Made by a program: the position numbers and the translations under genes
Notes under the pieces: model-generated
Database searches by the model: none
Seen by the model: only the letters and a program-made list of their open reading frames with translations
What the model was told of the DNA's origin: nothing
Shown here: positions 34,416-43,071 of the stretch, one piece after another
Layout: each line of letters starts with the position of its first letter
How positions within the stretch are numbered: the stretch's first letter is position 1
DNA from: Clostridia bacterium
Lineage (GTDB): Bacteria > Bacteroidota > Bacteroidia > Bacteroidales > 4484-276
Length of the DNA stretch: 43,071 nt
Assembly (NCBI GenBank): GCA_009928785.1
Contig: SABY01000021.1
Location: 1 to 43,071 of the forward strand
Reading direction: 5' to 3'

Positions 34416-35096
34416 TTAATCGCGGCGCCCCAGGAAAATCATAAGATAATACATGAGCGTGGCCAGTGAGGCAAGCGCGGCTACCACATACGTCATGGCA
34501 GCAGTGCGCAGGCTGTCTTTGGCCATGCCATGCTGCTGCGACGATACGATGCCACTGCTTTCGAGCCATACCAGCGCGCGTCGCGAGGCGTCAAACTCTA
34601 CGGGAAGGGTGATAAAACTAAAAATTGTTGTCATGGCAAACAAGATGATGCCGATGAGCAGCAATTGCGGGAAAACATTGATAAGCAGAATGCCGGCCAG
34701 CAGCACCCATTGCACCCAACGCGAACTGATGCTTACCACCGGCACCAGCGCCGAACGCATACTGAGCCAGGCATAAGCGTGGGCATGTTGTAAGGCATGG
34801 CCGGTTTCGTGTGCGGCTACCGCAGCCGACATCACGCTGCGTCCCTGATAAACTTCCGGACTTAGATTGATGGTGCGGTTGGCGGGATTATAATGATCGG
34901 TAAGTTGCCCCTGCACCGATCCAATTTTCACATCGTGGATGCCATTCTGGCGCAGCATCTCGGCGGCCACCTCATGGCCTGTCATGCCTCCTGCCAATGG
35001 TATCTTTGAATATTTAGCAAACTTCGACTTGAGCTGCGACTGTACCAGCCAGCTTAGCAGCATAAAAAAACCGAAAATAATCAGATACATCATCAT
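34416..35096 (-). CDS. Membrane zinc metallopeptidase (YugP family)
   Basis: This is a 226-aa protein with an N-terminal helix (4-18), the zinc site HETGH at 96-100 (AAHETGHALQHA), two or three further hydrophobic helices (about 120-160 and 200-220), and VEFDASRRAL with the third-ligand region. It fits the neutral zinc metallopeptidase family Zn_peptidase_2; the substrate is unknown. It begins 54 bp after the ligA stop on the same strand, so read-through from ligA is likely. Three in-frame ATGs (35096, 35093, 35090) make the exact start uncertain. It converges on the META lipoprotein. Confidence 0.93.
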   Translation of the reverse strand: MMMYLIIFGFFMLLSWLVQSQLKSKFAKYSKIPLAGGMTGHEVAAEMLRQNGIHDVKIGSVQGQLTDHYNPANRTINLSPEVYQGRSVMSAAVAAHETGHALQHAHAYAWLSMRSALVPVVSISSRWVQWVLLAGILLINVFPQLLLIGIILFAMTTIFSFITLPVEFDASRRALVWLESSGIVSSQQHGMAKDSLRTAAMTYVVAALASLATLMYYLMIFLGRRD

Positions 35097-35150
35097 AGTA
35101 ATTTATTTTTAAAAATGTGCGTAGCATTTTACAAATTGTTTGCCAGAGCC

Positions 35151-37259
<2,109 letters not shown>

Positions 37260-37356
37260 TTAACATCCGCAGAAAGGAAAAAACGATAATCATAAGCCAA
37301 GTTTTAAAATGAAAAAACCTAACGCTCAACACTTCACGAGCATCATTATTAATACA

Positions 37357-38874
37357 ATGAAACACTACCTTATTTTGATCACGTTTTGTTGGTTGCTGAT
37401 AATCGCCACCACCACCACACAGGCGCAGCAGCCTGCCCTGCCTGAATTTATCACCAGCCAGCTCGACGAATATGTGTTGCAGGGGATCAAGGACTGGAAC
37501 CTGCCGGGCGTGGCGGTAGCCATTGTTAAAGATGGCCGTGTGCTCGTGGCAAAAGGTTATGGTTTGCGCGATCACCACCTGCCTGACCCGGTGGATGCCA
37601 ATACGCTTTTTATGATTGCCAGCAACACCAAGTCATTTACCGGAACAGCAGTGGCCTTGCTGGAATATCAGGATAAATGTAAAATTACTGATAAAGTTAC
37701 CGGCTATGTGCCCGGCTTTGCAATGAACGATCCCTGGGTGACGCAGCATGTTACTATTGCCGATGTGCTTTCGCATCGCATTGGGATGGCTACTTTCCAG
37801 GGCGACTTTTTGTACTTTTATTCTAATCTGAAACCTGAAGAGATTTATGAGAAGTTCCCTTTGATTGTTCCTCAATTCGATTTCAGGGAGCGATATGGCT
37901 ATTGCAATGCCGGCTATTTCTGGGCGGGTCAGTGCATCGAAAGCATCACCGGCAAGCCCTGGAACGAATTTATCGAAACACAGTTGCTGCAACCACTCGA
38001 AATGAATCGCACACTGACGCTTTCTGAAAATTTGCAACAGCAAAAGAATGTTGCTTCTGCGCATACGCTGCAACAAGGCGTGTTGACGGTGTTTCCGCAA
38101 ACCAATATCGATGTGATTGGGCCGGCGGCTTCGATGAGTTCGTCGGTAAATGATCTTAGCCACTGGCTCATTGCCCAGCTCGACAGCGGACGTTACAACG
38201 GGCGGCAGGTGATTCCTTATGAAGTGATTGCTAAAACGCGTTATCCACAAACCATCCAAAGCCGGAACTCCATGTATGGCCTCGGATGGTCGATAGAAGA
38301 TTATGCTGATGTGCAGGTGATCTCGCATGGCGGAGGAATTCTGGGCTTTGTTACAGGCGTTACGATAGTTCCGGAGTTGAACCTCGGCATTGTGGTGCTG
38401 ACCAACTCCGACGAGAATTGGTTTTATGATGCTTTGAAAGACGAAATCCTCGACGCTTTTCTGGGTAAGCCCGTTGGCAATTACAGCGGCCGCTACCTGC
38501 AGGTATATAACCAGCGCCAGGCCATTAATAACCAACAGATACAGCAATGGCGCGATACCGTGCTAATGCATCTTCCGGCTTCGCTACCACTCGCAGCATT
38601 TGCAGGGAAGTACGAAAGCGAATTGTACGGAAGTATTCGCCTAAGCGTAGCAGACGAATCTTTGCTGATTGATTTTGAGCATCATCCCGACTTGAAAGCC
38701 ACCTTGCAGCATCTTTCCGGCGACCGGTTTTTGTGTACTTATTTCCCGTCGCGGATGGGCACGGAGGTTTTTCCTTTTATTGTAAAAGGTGGGGAGGTGC
38801 AGGGGTTTACACTCAAAGTAGCCGACAGGCTGGAACGCACCTCTTACAATTTTATAAAAGTCGGTGGACGGTAG
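37357..38874 (+). CDS. Exported serine hydrolase (class C beta-lactamase-like) with C-terminal extension
   Basis: This protein has 505 aa. The signal peptide is about 1-24 (ILITFCWLLIIA, cleaved near TQAQ). Catalytic motifs are SNTK (Ser89-Lys92), YCN (Tyr182-Asn184) and SHGGGILGF. The last 110 or so residues (from LPLAAFAGKYESELYG) form a DUF3471-like barrel-type domain, common in these hydrolases. An in-frame ATG at 37309 would add 16 residues and weaken the signal peptide, so 37357 is preferred. It is not closely alike to the 28738 gene beyond the fold. Substrate is unknown. It ends 2 bp from the convergent CMD gene. Confidence 0.92.
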   Translation: MKHYLILITFCWLLIIATTTTQAQQPALPEFITSQLDEYVLQGIKDWNLPGVAVAIVKDGRVLVAKGYGLRDHHLPDPVDANTLFMIASNTKSFTGTAVALLEYQDKCKITDKVTGYVPGFAMNDPWVTQHVTIADVLSHRIGMATFQGDFLYFYSNLKPEEIYEKFPLIVPQFDFRERYGYCNAGYFWAGQCIESITGKPWNEFIETQLLQPLEMNRTLTLSENLQQQKNVASAHTLQQGVLTVFPQTNIDVIGPAASMSSSVNDLSHWLIAQLDSGRYNGRQVIPYEVIAKTRYPQTIQSRNSMYGLGWSIEDYADVQVISHGGGILGFVTGVTIVPELNLGIVVLTNSDENWFYDALKDEILDAFLGKPVGNYSGRYLQVYNQRQAINNQQIQQWRDTVLMHLPASLPLAAFAGKYESELYGSIRLSVADESLLIDFEHHPDLKATLQHLSGDRFLCTYFPSRMGTEVFPFIVKGGEVQGFTLKVADRLERTSYNFIKVGGR

Positions 38875-38876
38875 CC

Positions 38877-39197
38877 TTATTCAAACGCATCGATAACGTC
38901 GTTTGCCCACGACAAACCAGCCATCACCGTAGGGAATCCAATGGTAGAAGTAAGCAGGATAATGGCGTGACGTATCTCTGAAGCATCGGTGCCGGCCTGA
39001 AGAAGCTGCCGCGTGTGGCTGTGCACGGCTCCTTCGCTGCGGATGGCTACTGCTGCGGCCAGTTGCACCAGGTTGGCCTTCTTGTCGCTAAGTGTTCCCG
39101 CGCCTTTGGTGGCTGCGCCCAAATTTTCGACTGCCTTTAAAAATTCAGGATACGCTTCGGCGATTCTTTGATAGTGTGCTGGGATTTCTTTATGCAT
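38877..39197 (-). CDS. Carboxymuconolactone decarboxylase (CMD) family protein
   Basis: This protein has 106 aa, all-helical, normal length. The conserved core is LAAAVAIRSEGAVHSHTRQLLQAGTDASEIRHAI, with Glu and the His of SHT, but there is no CxxC pair as in AhpD peroxidases. That makes it a CMD-type protein without disulfide reductase chemistry; reaction unknown. A -7 box (39238-39245) lies 41 bp upstream. Its stop is 2 bp from the stop of the convergent serine hydrolase gene. Confidence 0.92.
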   Translation of the reverse strand: MHKEIPAHYQRIAEAYPEFLKAVENLGAATKGAGTLSDKKANLVQLAAAVAIRSEGAVHSHTRQLLQAGTDASEIRHAIILLTSTIGFPTVMAGLSWANDVIDAFE

Positions 39198-39237
39198 GGC
39201 TGGTAGTTTTGATGTCAGTGATATTTTTCCGTTTCGG

Positions 39238-39245
39238 CAAAATTA
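39238..39245 (-). promoter_or_regulatory. Candidate -7 box (TAATTTTG) of the CMD gene
   Basis: It matches TAnnTTTG on the minus strand. No -33 TTTG is clear. Confidence 0.35.
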
Positions 39246-39391
39246 AATAATCTGGTGGCACGTTGCCAGGCCCACCACCGCAGGCGTGTTAAAAGTTATT
39301 AAAACGCAAGAAAACCAAGTGTGAAAACCTTTTCATCTCAATTACTCTTTAACGCACTGTTCGGGAAACAAGTGACTTCTACAAATTTTTT

Positions 39392-39399
39392 TAATTTTG
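39392..39399 (+). promoter_or_regulatory. Candidate -7 box (TAATTTTG) abutting the AraC gene
   Basis: It ends 6 nt before the ATG at 39406. If real, the message would be leaderless or nearly so. No -33 element is visible, so chance in AT-rich DNA is possible. Confidence 0.35.
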
Positions 39400-39405
39400 C
39401 AACCA

Positions 39406-39966
39406 ATGAAGCTTTACATAAAATACATGGTAAGTCTCCGGTGCAAAATGTTGGTGCAGGAGGAGCTGAAAAAGCTTGGGATGAAATATGTCGTGGTTGA
39501 CCTTGGCGTGGTTGATTTTTTGGAAGAAATAACAGAAGAAAAACGTGAGCAATTGAAAGTAAATCTGCTAAAGTCAGGCCTGGAGGTAATGGATGATAAA
39601 AGAGCGATCCTGATTGAAAAAATAAGAATTGTGATTACAGAAATGATTCATTACACCGATGAAGAGCCTAAAGAAAATTATTCTGACTACATCAGCAAAA
39701 AAATAGGATACGATTATACCTACCTTGCCAACATCTTTTCGGAAGTGAAAGGTATCACTATACAGCAGTTCATTATAATTAACAAAATTGAAAAAGTAAA
39801 AGAACTCATATTGTATGACGAGCTTAACCTTACGGAGATTTCCTACAGGATGGGATACAGCAGTGTGGCCCATCTGTCTAATCAGTTCAAGAAAATTACG
39901 GGGCTAACTCCTTCTTTTTTCAGGCAAATGAGCGAAAAACGTAAAAGAAATTTGGAAGACTGCTGA
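39406..39966 (+). CDS. Short AraC-family regulator with heavy-metal-domain-like N-terminus
   Basis: This protein has 186 aa. The N-terminal domain (1-65) starts MKLYIKYMVSLRCKMLV and looks like a ferredoxin-like HMA fold of the type found in a group of Bacteroidota AraC regulators. The usual CxxC metal site appears as S10-L-R-C13. The C-terminal AraC HTH (about 75-180) has ISKKIGYDYTYLANIFSE and the signature LTEISYRMGYSSVAHLSNQFKKITG. The start at ATG 39406 is chosen over an in-frame TTG at 39397. Targets are unknown. It ends 2 bp from the stop of the convergent Omp85-like gene. Confidence 0.85.
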   Translation: MKLYIKYMVSLRCKMLVQEELKKLGMKYVVVDLGVVDFLEEITEEKREQLKVNLLKSGLEVMDDKRAILIEKIRIVITEMIHYTDEEPKENYSDYISKKIGYDYTYLANIFSEVKGITIQQFIIINKIEKVKELILYDELNLTEISYRMGYSSVAHLSNQFKKITGLTPSFFRQMSEKRKRNLEDC

Positions 39967-39968
39967 TC

Positions 39969-41843
39969 CTAATTAAAATCCACTACGGAAGGCTTTGAAA
40001 TTTCAAAACCCCTGAAGCCGTAATCTGTGGTTATAAAAGAATTTGTTTTGAAAATACTGGCACCTTTGCCGGGAGCAAAAGGGTAAAATGCCAGTGAAAT
40101 CTGGAAGTTACTAAAGATAAGGTAGTCGTTTTTTATTAAAACACCCAAACCAAAAAATGAATAGAGCCGGCTTCTGCTAAAGCCTGATGATTCGTTTCCC
40201 AACATGCCCAGGGATGTAAAGAAATAGGGGCCAAAGTGAAAGCCTATTAGATTCCAGGGAGCATAAGTTTGGGTTTGGAGCGTTAGCACCACCATGCTTG
40301 TAGCACTATAAGCAAGCTCTTCAAATCCTTTCATGGCTTTATTAAAAGTGAGGTTATCGCCCGGAGCCCTTCGTAAGCCAACAATTACCGTGGGTTTAAC
40401 AAACTGCCTTATCTTCCAGTTGCCCAGTTGGTAGAGTGGCGTAAAATAATTTAACCTGCCGGTAATCACACCCTGTCGGAAGTGCGATGCCTTGACAAAA
40501 GTACCGTACTCGAAATGCGTGCTCAGATAGCCAAACCGAAAATAATTTCCCCAGGCAGCCTGTAAGCCCAGATACCATCGGCCCGACTGCCGAACATCGG
40601 CTCCTCCTGTAAAACCAAAAGCCCAGCCAACGGGTACATTTTCAATTTTTCCATAATCGACAATGTAGCTGTCGCGGATGTATTGCCGCGAAGTAAAACC
40701 CAGCCCGGCGAAAAAAACAGTTTGGTTGTTGAAGACATTGGCAGCCGCCGCCTCTTCGGGTCTTCCCGGATACCTATCTACCAGCAGGCGCCCCGACAGG
40801 ATAAAATTAGTGGTTCGGGCTTTTACCGAATTGCCACTAAACAATTGCCACGACCGGGCAGCCCAGTAATCCTGGACATTGTTGCGTGAGGATAAATGCA
40901 GGATACTGTCCTGTTGAACAAAGGAAATCGAAGTTTTCATTTGTCCTAAAAAAACACCTCCAGCCCACTTTGTCAACGGGGAATAGAAATTCCTTTCAAA
41001 TGCAATAGTTCTTAAAAGACCCTCCTTGCCCGAAAAATAATACTCAGCTCTGGCGCTTATGTAGGTTGCCTTGATATTAGGAATCAAATAGCTAATGCGT
41101 GTAAAATTGGTGCCGGCAGGCTGTTCCCATTTTGTATCTATCCGGGGACGATGCCCAAGCCCGGCAAAATTATCATCCGTCAAATCCATTTTAACGGAGT
41201 TACCCGACAGGTCGATACCAGGAATTAAGCTCCACACATCCCAGACCCAGACATACACATCGAGTGAGTCGGAACCTTCGGAAGCTGGCAATGTAAAAAG
41301 TTCGACATCCCGCAGGTATTTATGCGATCGCACCAGTCGTTCTGATTCCTGCACCACTAACGAATCATAGGACTCACCATTTTTAAATAACAACATGTTT
41401 TTAATGGTCATCACCCGCGTCTTTGCATGCAGCGCATTGCCTGTTTTCACAAGCCAACCTTTTGGGTGCAAAGAGGTATCCTGAACGTAATGGCCAAAGG
41501 GATCGAATGTAACAACATGAATATTTCTGATGATTTTTCCTTCATCGTTCAAATAAGGCTTTGGCTTAATGCTTTTGCTTGTTTTTGTTTTTCGGGTTTT
41601 ATCAGCGGGAGCCTCCTTCAATAGCAAACGGTAGAGAAATTTGGTAAATTTTTTCTTTTTCGAGAAGTTTTCGATGGCGCCGTATCGTATCGAATCATTA
41701 TTATCCCTTACAGAATCACGGACAGTCCTCAACGAATCGCGATAGACTTTAACTGAATCCGGTACGGAGAGAGGTTCTTGTGCATGTACCAGCCCGAAAA
41801 AACATGAGGCGAAAAGAACGATAAATAATAATCTGAGGTACAT
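39969..41843 (-). CDS. Omp85/BamA-like outer-membrane protein with a single POTRA-like region
   Basis: This protein has 624 aa. The signal peptide is 1-22 (FASCFFGLVHAQ). A polar heptad-like DSV/DSL/DSI repeat (29-53) and a Lys-rich linker follow. A POTRA-like domain spans about 100-210 (IIRNIHVVTFDPFG, ESERLVRSHKYLRDVELF, VYVWVWDVWSL). A beta-barrel of about 400 residues ends in the aromatic-rich tail RGFEISKPSVVDFN. Only one POTRA is seen, so it is not the essential BamA; it could be a lipid or two-partner-type translocator. The first in-frame codon at 41849 is TTG, so ATG 41843 is taken as start. MCE protein (42094) lies upstream, beyond a repeat element. Confidence 0.85.
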   Translation of the reverse strand: MYLRLLFIVLFASCFFGLVHAQEPLSVPDSVKVYRDSLRTVRDSVRDNNDSIRYGAIENFSKKKKFTKFLYRLLLKEAPADKTRKTKTSKSIKPKPYLNDEGKIIRNIHVVTFDPFGHYVQDTSLHPKGWLVKTGNALHAKTRVMTIKNMLLFKNGESYDSLVVQESERLVRSHKYLRDVELFTLPASEGSDSLDVYVWVWDVWSLIPGIDLSGNSVKMDLTDDNFAGLGHRPRIDTKWEQPAGTNFTRISYLIPNIKATYISARAEYYFSGKEGLLRTIAFERNFYSPLTKWAGGVFLGQMKTSISFVQQDSILHLSSRNNVQDYWAARSWQLFSGNSVKARTTNFILSGRLLVDRYPGRPEEAAAANVFNNQTVFFAGLGFTSRQYIRDSYIVDYGKIENVPVGWAFGFTGGADVRQSGRWYLGLQAAWGNYFRFGYLSTHFEYGTFVKASHFRQGVITGRLNYFTPLYQLGNWKIRQFVKPTVIVGLRRAPGDNLTFNKAMKGFEELAYSATSMVVLTLQTQTYAPWNLIGFHFGPYFFTSLGMLGNESSGFSRSRLYSFFGLGVLIKNDYLIFSNFQISLAFYPFAPGKGASIFKTNSFITTDYGFRGFEISKPSVVDFN

Positions 41844-41904
41844 AGCCAATGATGTTTCATGTAAGGTTGTGTTATTTTTTCAATACTCACCGAGTAAAAA
41901 TTTT

Positions 41905-42048
41905 AGATTCTTCGCTACGCTCAGAATGACAAGGTTTTTCGTGTATTTGTGGGAGTGAGGGATGGGTGGCGGCGAAGCCGCCACCCATCCCTCACCTACG
42001 CCCCTAAACAACTGTCATTCTGATCCGCCAAACGGCGGAGAAGAATCT
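41905..42048. repeat. MITE-like composite palindromic element
   Basis: The left arm, 41905-41931, starts AGATTCTTCGC and ends CAGAATGACA. The right arm, 42013-42048, is its inverted counterpart, starting TGTCATTCTG, carrying an internal CCGCC-AAA-GGCGG hairpin and ending GAAGAATCT. In the centre is a 19-bp-arm palindrome (41955-41973 / 41977-41995) with core GGTGGCGGC. The left arm and palindrome recur at 16687-16771. No transposase is nearby. This terminal sequence type is widespread between genes in Bacteroidota. Confidence 0.8.
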
Positions 42049-42093
42049 ATTGTTTTAACAATGTTCTACTTTTAACCCGGCTTGCCCTGGTTG

Positions 42094-43068
42094 CTATTTT
42101 TCTTCTTCATGAGGGATGCCAGCCGGAAATTCCTGATTTAATTCAAGCTGCTTCTTTTCTTCTTTTATTCTCTTCTTTTCCTGTCTTTTGAAATATCCTC
42201 TCAGCAGAAAGCTGCTTTTTAGCGCCTCCAAATTTTCATTCAGGCTTTTGCTGCTCTCCTTCAGATTTTCGAAAGTCTGGCCAAGATCCCCCGACATGGC
42301 TGTATCGCGCACCAGCAATCCAAGCGTTCCGTCGCCTTCATTAATTTCCGTCATGATCGCGTTCATTTGCCCGGAAGTCATCTCTGTATTGGCTGCCGTT
42401 AGATTGAGACTGGCCATGATGGAGTCAATGTTTGTATTGAGGCTGTTCATGATAATTGCCAGTTTTTCCTCTGCACCGCTGCTCATATCTTTAAAATTGA
42501 TGATGATGTCGCTGATGTTTTCGGCAATGGTCGAATCCTGTATGAGCCTGCCCACCGTTCCTTTGCCATGATTAACATCGGTCATTATTTCGGCCAGTTG
42601 TTTTGTTACTACCTCGGCATTTATGGCCGAAATTTGCAGACTTGCTACAATGGCATCCATTTCGACCGGCTCTGACGACACAAGCATTTGCCCGTCGATA
42701 ACCGATGCAGCGTTGGAGCTGCCTTGCATTATTATCAAAATCCGGTCGCCAATAATTCCTTCAGAGCCAATTGTAGCCAGGCAGTCTGTTTTTATAAATG
42801 GCTGTACATCTTCTTTGATGATCATGCCAACTTGTATGGTCGAATCGTTGATAATATTGATATTATGAACGGTTCCTATATTAATACCCGAAAAACGGAC
42901 ATTGTTGCCAACCTGTAAGCCGCTTACATTATAAAAGGTGGTGGTAAGTTTAAATACAGGGTTGAATAAGTTTTTCTGTCTTCCAATCAGGAATATGGCC
43001 AGAATAAGGAGTATAAATCCTCCGGCAACAAACATTCCCAATCGTACTTTAAATGCTGATGAGCTCAT
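42094..43068 (-). CDS. MCE family (MlaD-like) protein
   Basis: This protein has 324 aa, complete. It has an N-terminal membrane anchor (about 10-30), an MCE domain (about 40-118; NVSGLQVGNNVRFSGINIG), and an Asn/Ser-rich region with two 54-residue repeats (140-193 and 217-270), each carrying an IMT(D/E)...G-G-T-(V/L)-G motif. A Lys/Glu-rich tail follows (295-324). MCE proteins carry lipids between inner and outer membranes in complexes with a permease and ATPase, which would lie outside the window. The start ATG is 3 bp from the window edge. Confidence 0.93.
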   Translation of the reverse strand: MSSSAFKVRLGMFVAGGFILLILAIFLIGRQKNLFNPVFKLTTTFYNVSGLQVGNNVRFSGINIGTVHNINIINDSTIQVGMIIKEDVQPFIKTDCLATIGSEGIIGDRILIIMQGSSNAASVIDGQMLVSSEPVEMDAIVASLQISAINAEVVTKQLAEIMTDVNHGKGTVGRLIQDSTIAENISDIIINFKDMSSGAEEKLAIIMNSLNTNIDSIMASLNLTAANTEMTSGQMNAIMTEINEGDGTLGLLVRDTAMSGDLGQTFENLKESSKSLNENLEALKSSFLLRGYFKRQEKKRIKEEKKQLELNQEFPAGIPHEEEK

Positions 43069-43071
43069 ATC

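Noticed and set aside
37633..38547. 304-aa ORF on the minus strand
   Set aside because: Antisense shadow of the serine hydrolase with intact SxxK and YxN motifs.
38877..39197. AhpD-type alkylhydroperoxidase
   Set aside because: The CxxC pair is missing (EGAVHSHTR), so peroxidase chemistry is not supported.
39969..41843. Essential BamA
   Set aside because: Only one POTRA-like region is seen, and the N-terminal Asp/Arg-rich repeat does not fit BamA.

Overview
The window looks like a piece of a Bacteroidota chromosome, most likely a free-living or uncultured Bacteroidia-type organism. Four large secreted proteins end in type IX secretion (T9SS) sorting domains with the YPNP motif. Promoter candidates fit the Bacteroidota -7 box TAnnTTTG, and most genes lack a Shine-Dalgarno sequence. 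A PorT-type barrel and a Bacteroidota-style MCE protein point the same way. I see no rRNA, tRNA, CRISPR array, prophage or complete insertion sequence.

Layout. 1-383 is repeat-rich: a near-perfect 51-bp palindrome, then three exact-length 64-bp tandem units. 384-3208 (-) holds a PhzF-family enzyme and a long acyl-CoA dehydrogenase. 3569-5080 (+) is a T9SS-exported protein of unknown role. 5348-14121 (-) is the most distinctive locus. It holds a membrane-spanning regulator with a periplasmic CBM9-like sensor, one transmembrane helix and a cytoplasmic AraC-type DNA-binding domain. Downstream of it lie a 78-aa membrane protein and a 2333-aa exported multidomain protein with a C39-like cysteine peptidase domain. 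Between regulator and targets is a cluster of repeated TCGCA/AATTGCGA sites beside a -7 box, which looks like an operator-promoter.

14373-16624 holds a PorT-type outer-membrane barrel and a COG2509-type FAD oxidoreductase. 17038-25254 (-) holds two tandem gingipain-like (C25) peptidases, about 1340 and 1370 aa. They share an embedded module that resembles a glutamine-amidotransferase/ThuA fold, and both have T9SS signals. 25693-25830 is a degenerate heptanucleotide repeat just beyond the stop of an RsbU-like phosphatase, which forms a unit with an Sfp-type phosphopantetheinyl transferase (25837-28472, -).

28738-34373 (+) holds a serine hydrolase, a tandem universal stress protein, an HD phosphohydrolase, a membrane glycosyltransferase with a possible coupled 19-codon leader ORF, and a three-module META lipoprotein. 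34416-37196 (-) is a membrane zinc peptidase and ligA. 37357-39197 is a second serine hydrolase facing a CMD-family protein. 39406-43068 holds a short AraC regulator with a metal-domain-like N-terminus, an Omp85-like barrel protein and an MCE (MlaD) protein. The last two are separated by a MITE-like palindromic element whose relative lies at 16.7 kb.

How it fits together: much of the window serves the cell envelope and secretion (T9SS cargo proteases, barrels, MCE lipid transport, lipoprotein, serine hydrolases). Housekeeping genes (ligA, acyl-CoA dehydrogenase, PPTase, USP) lie between. Functional links within the 5.3-14.1 kb locus are inferred from position and cis-sites and are not demonstrated.
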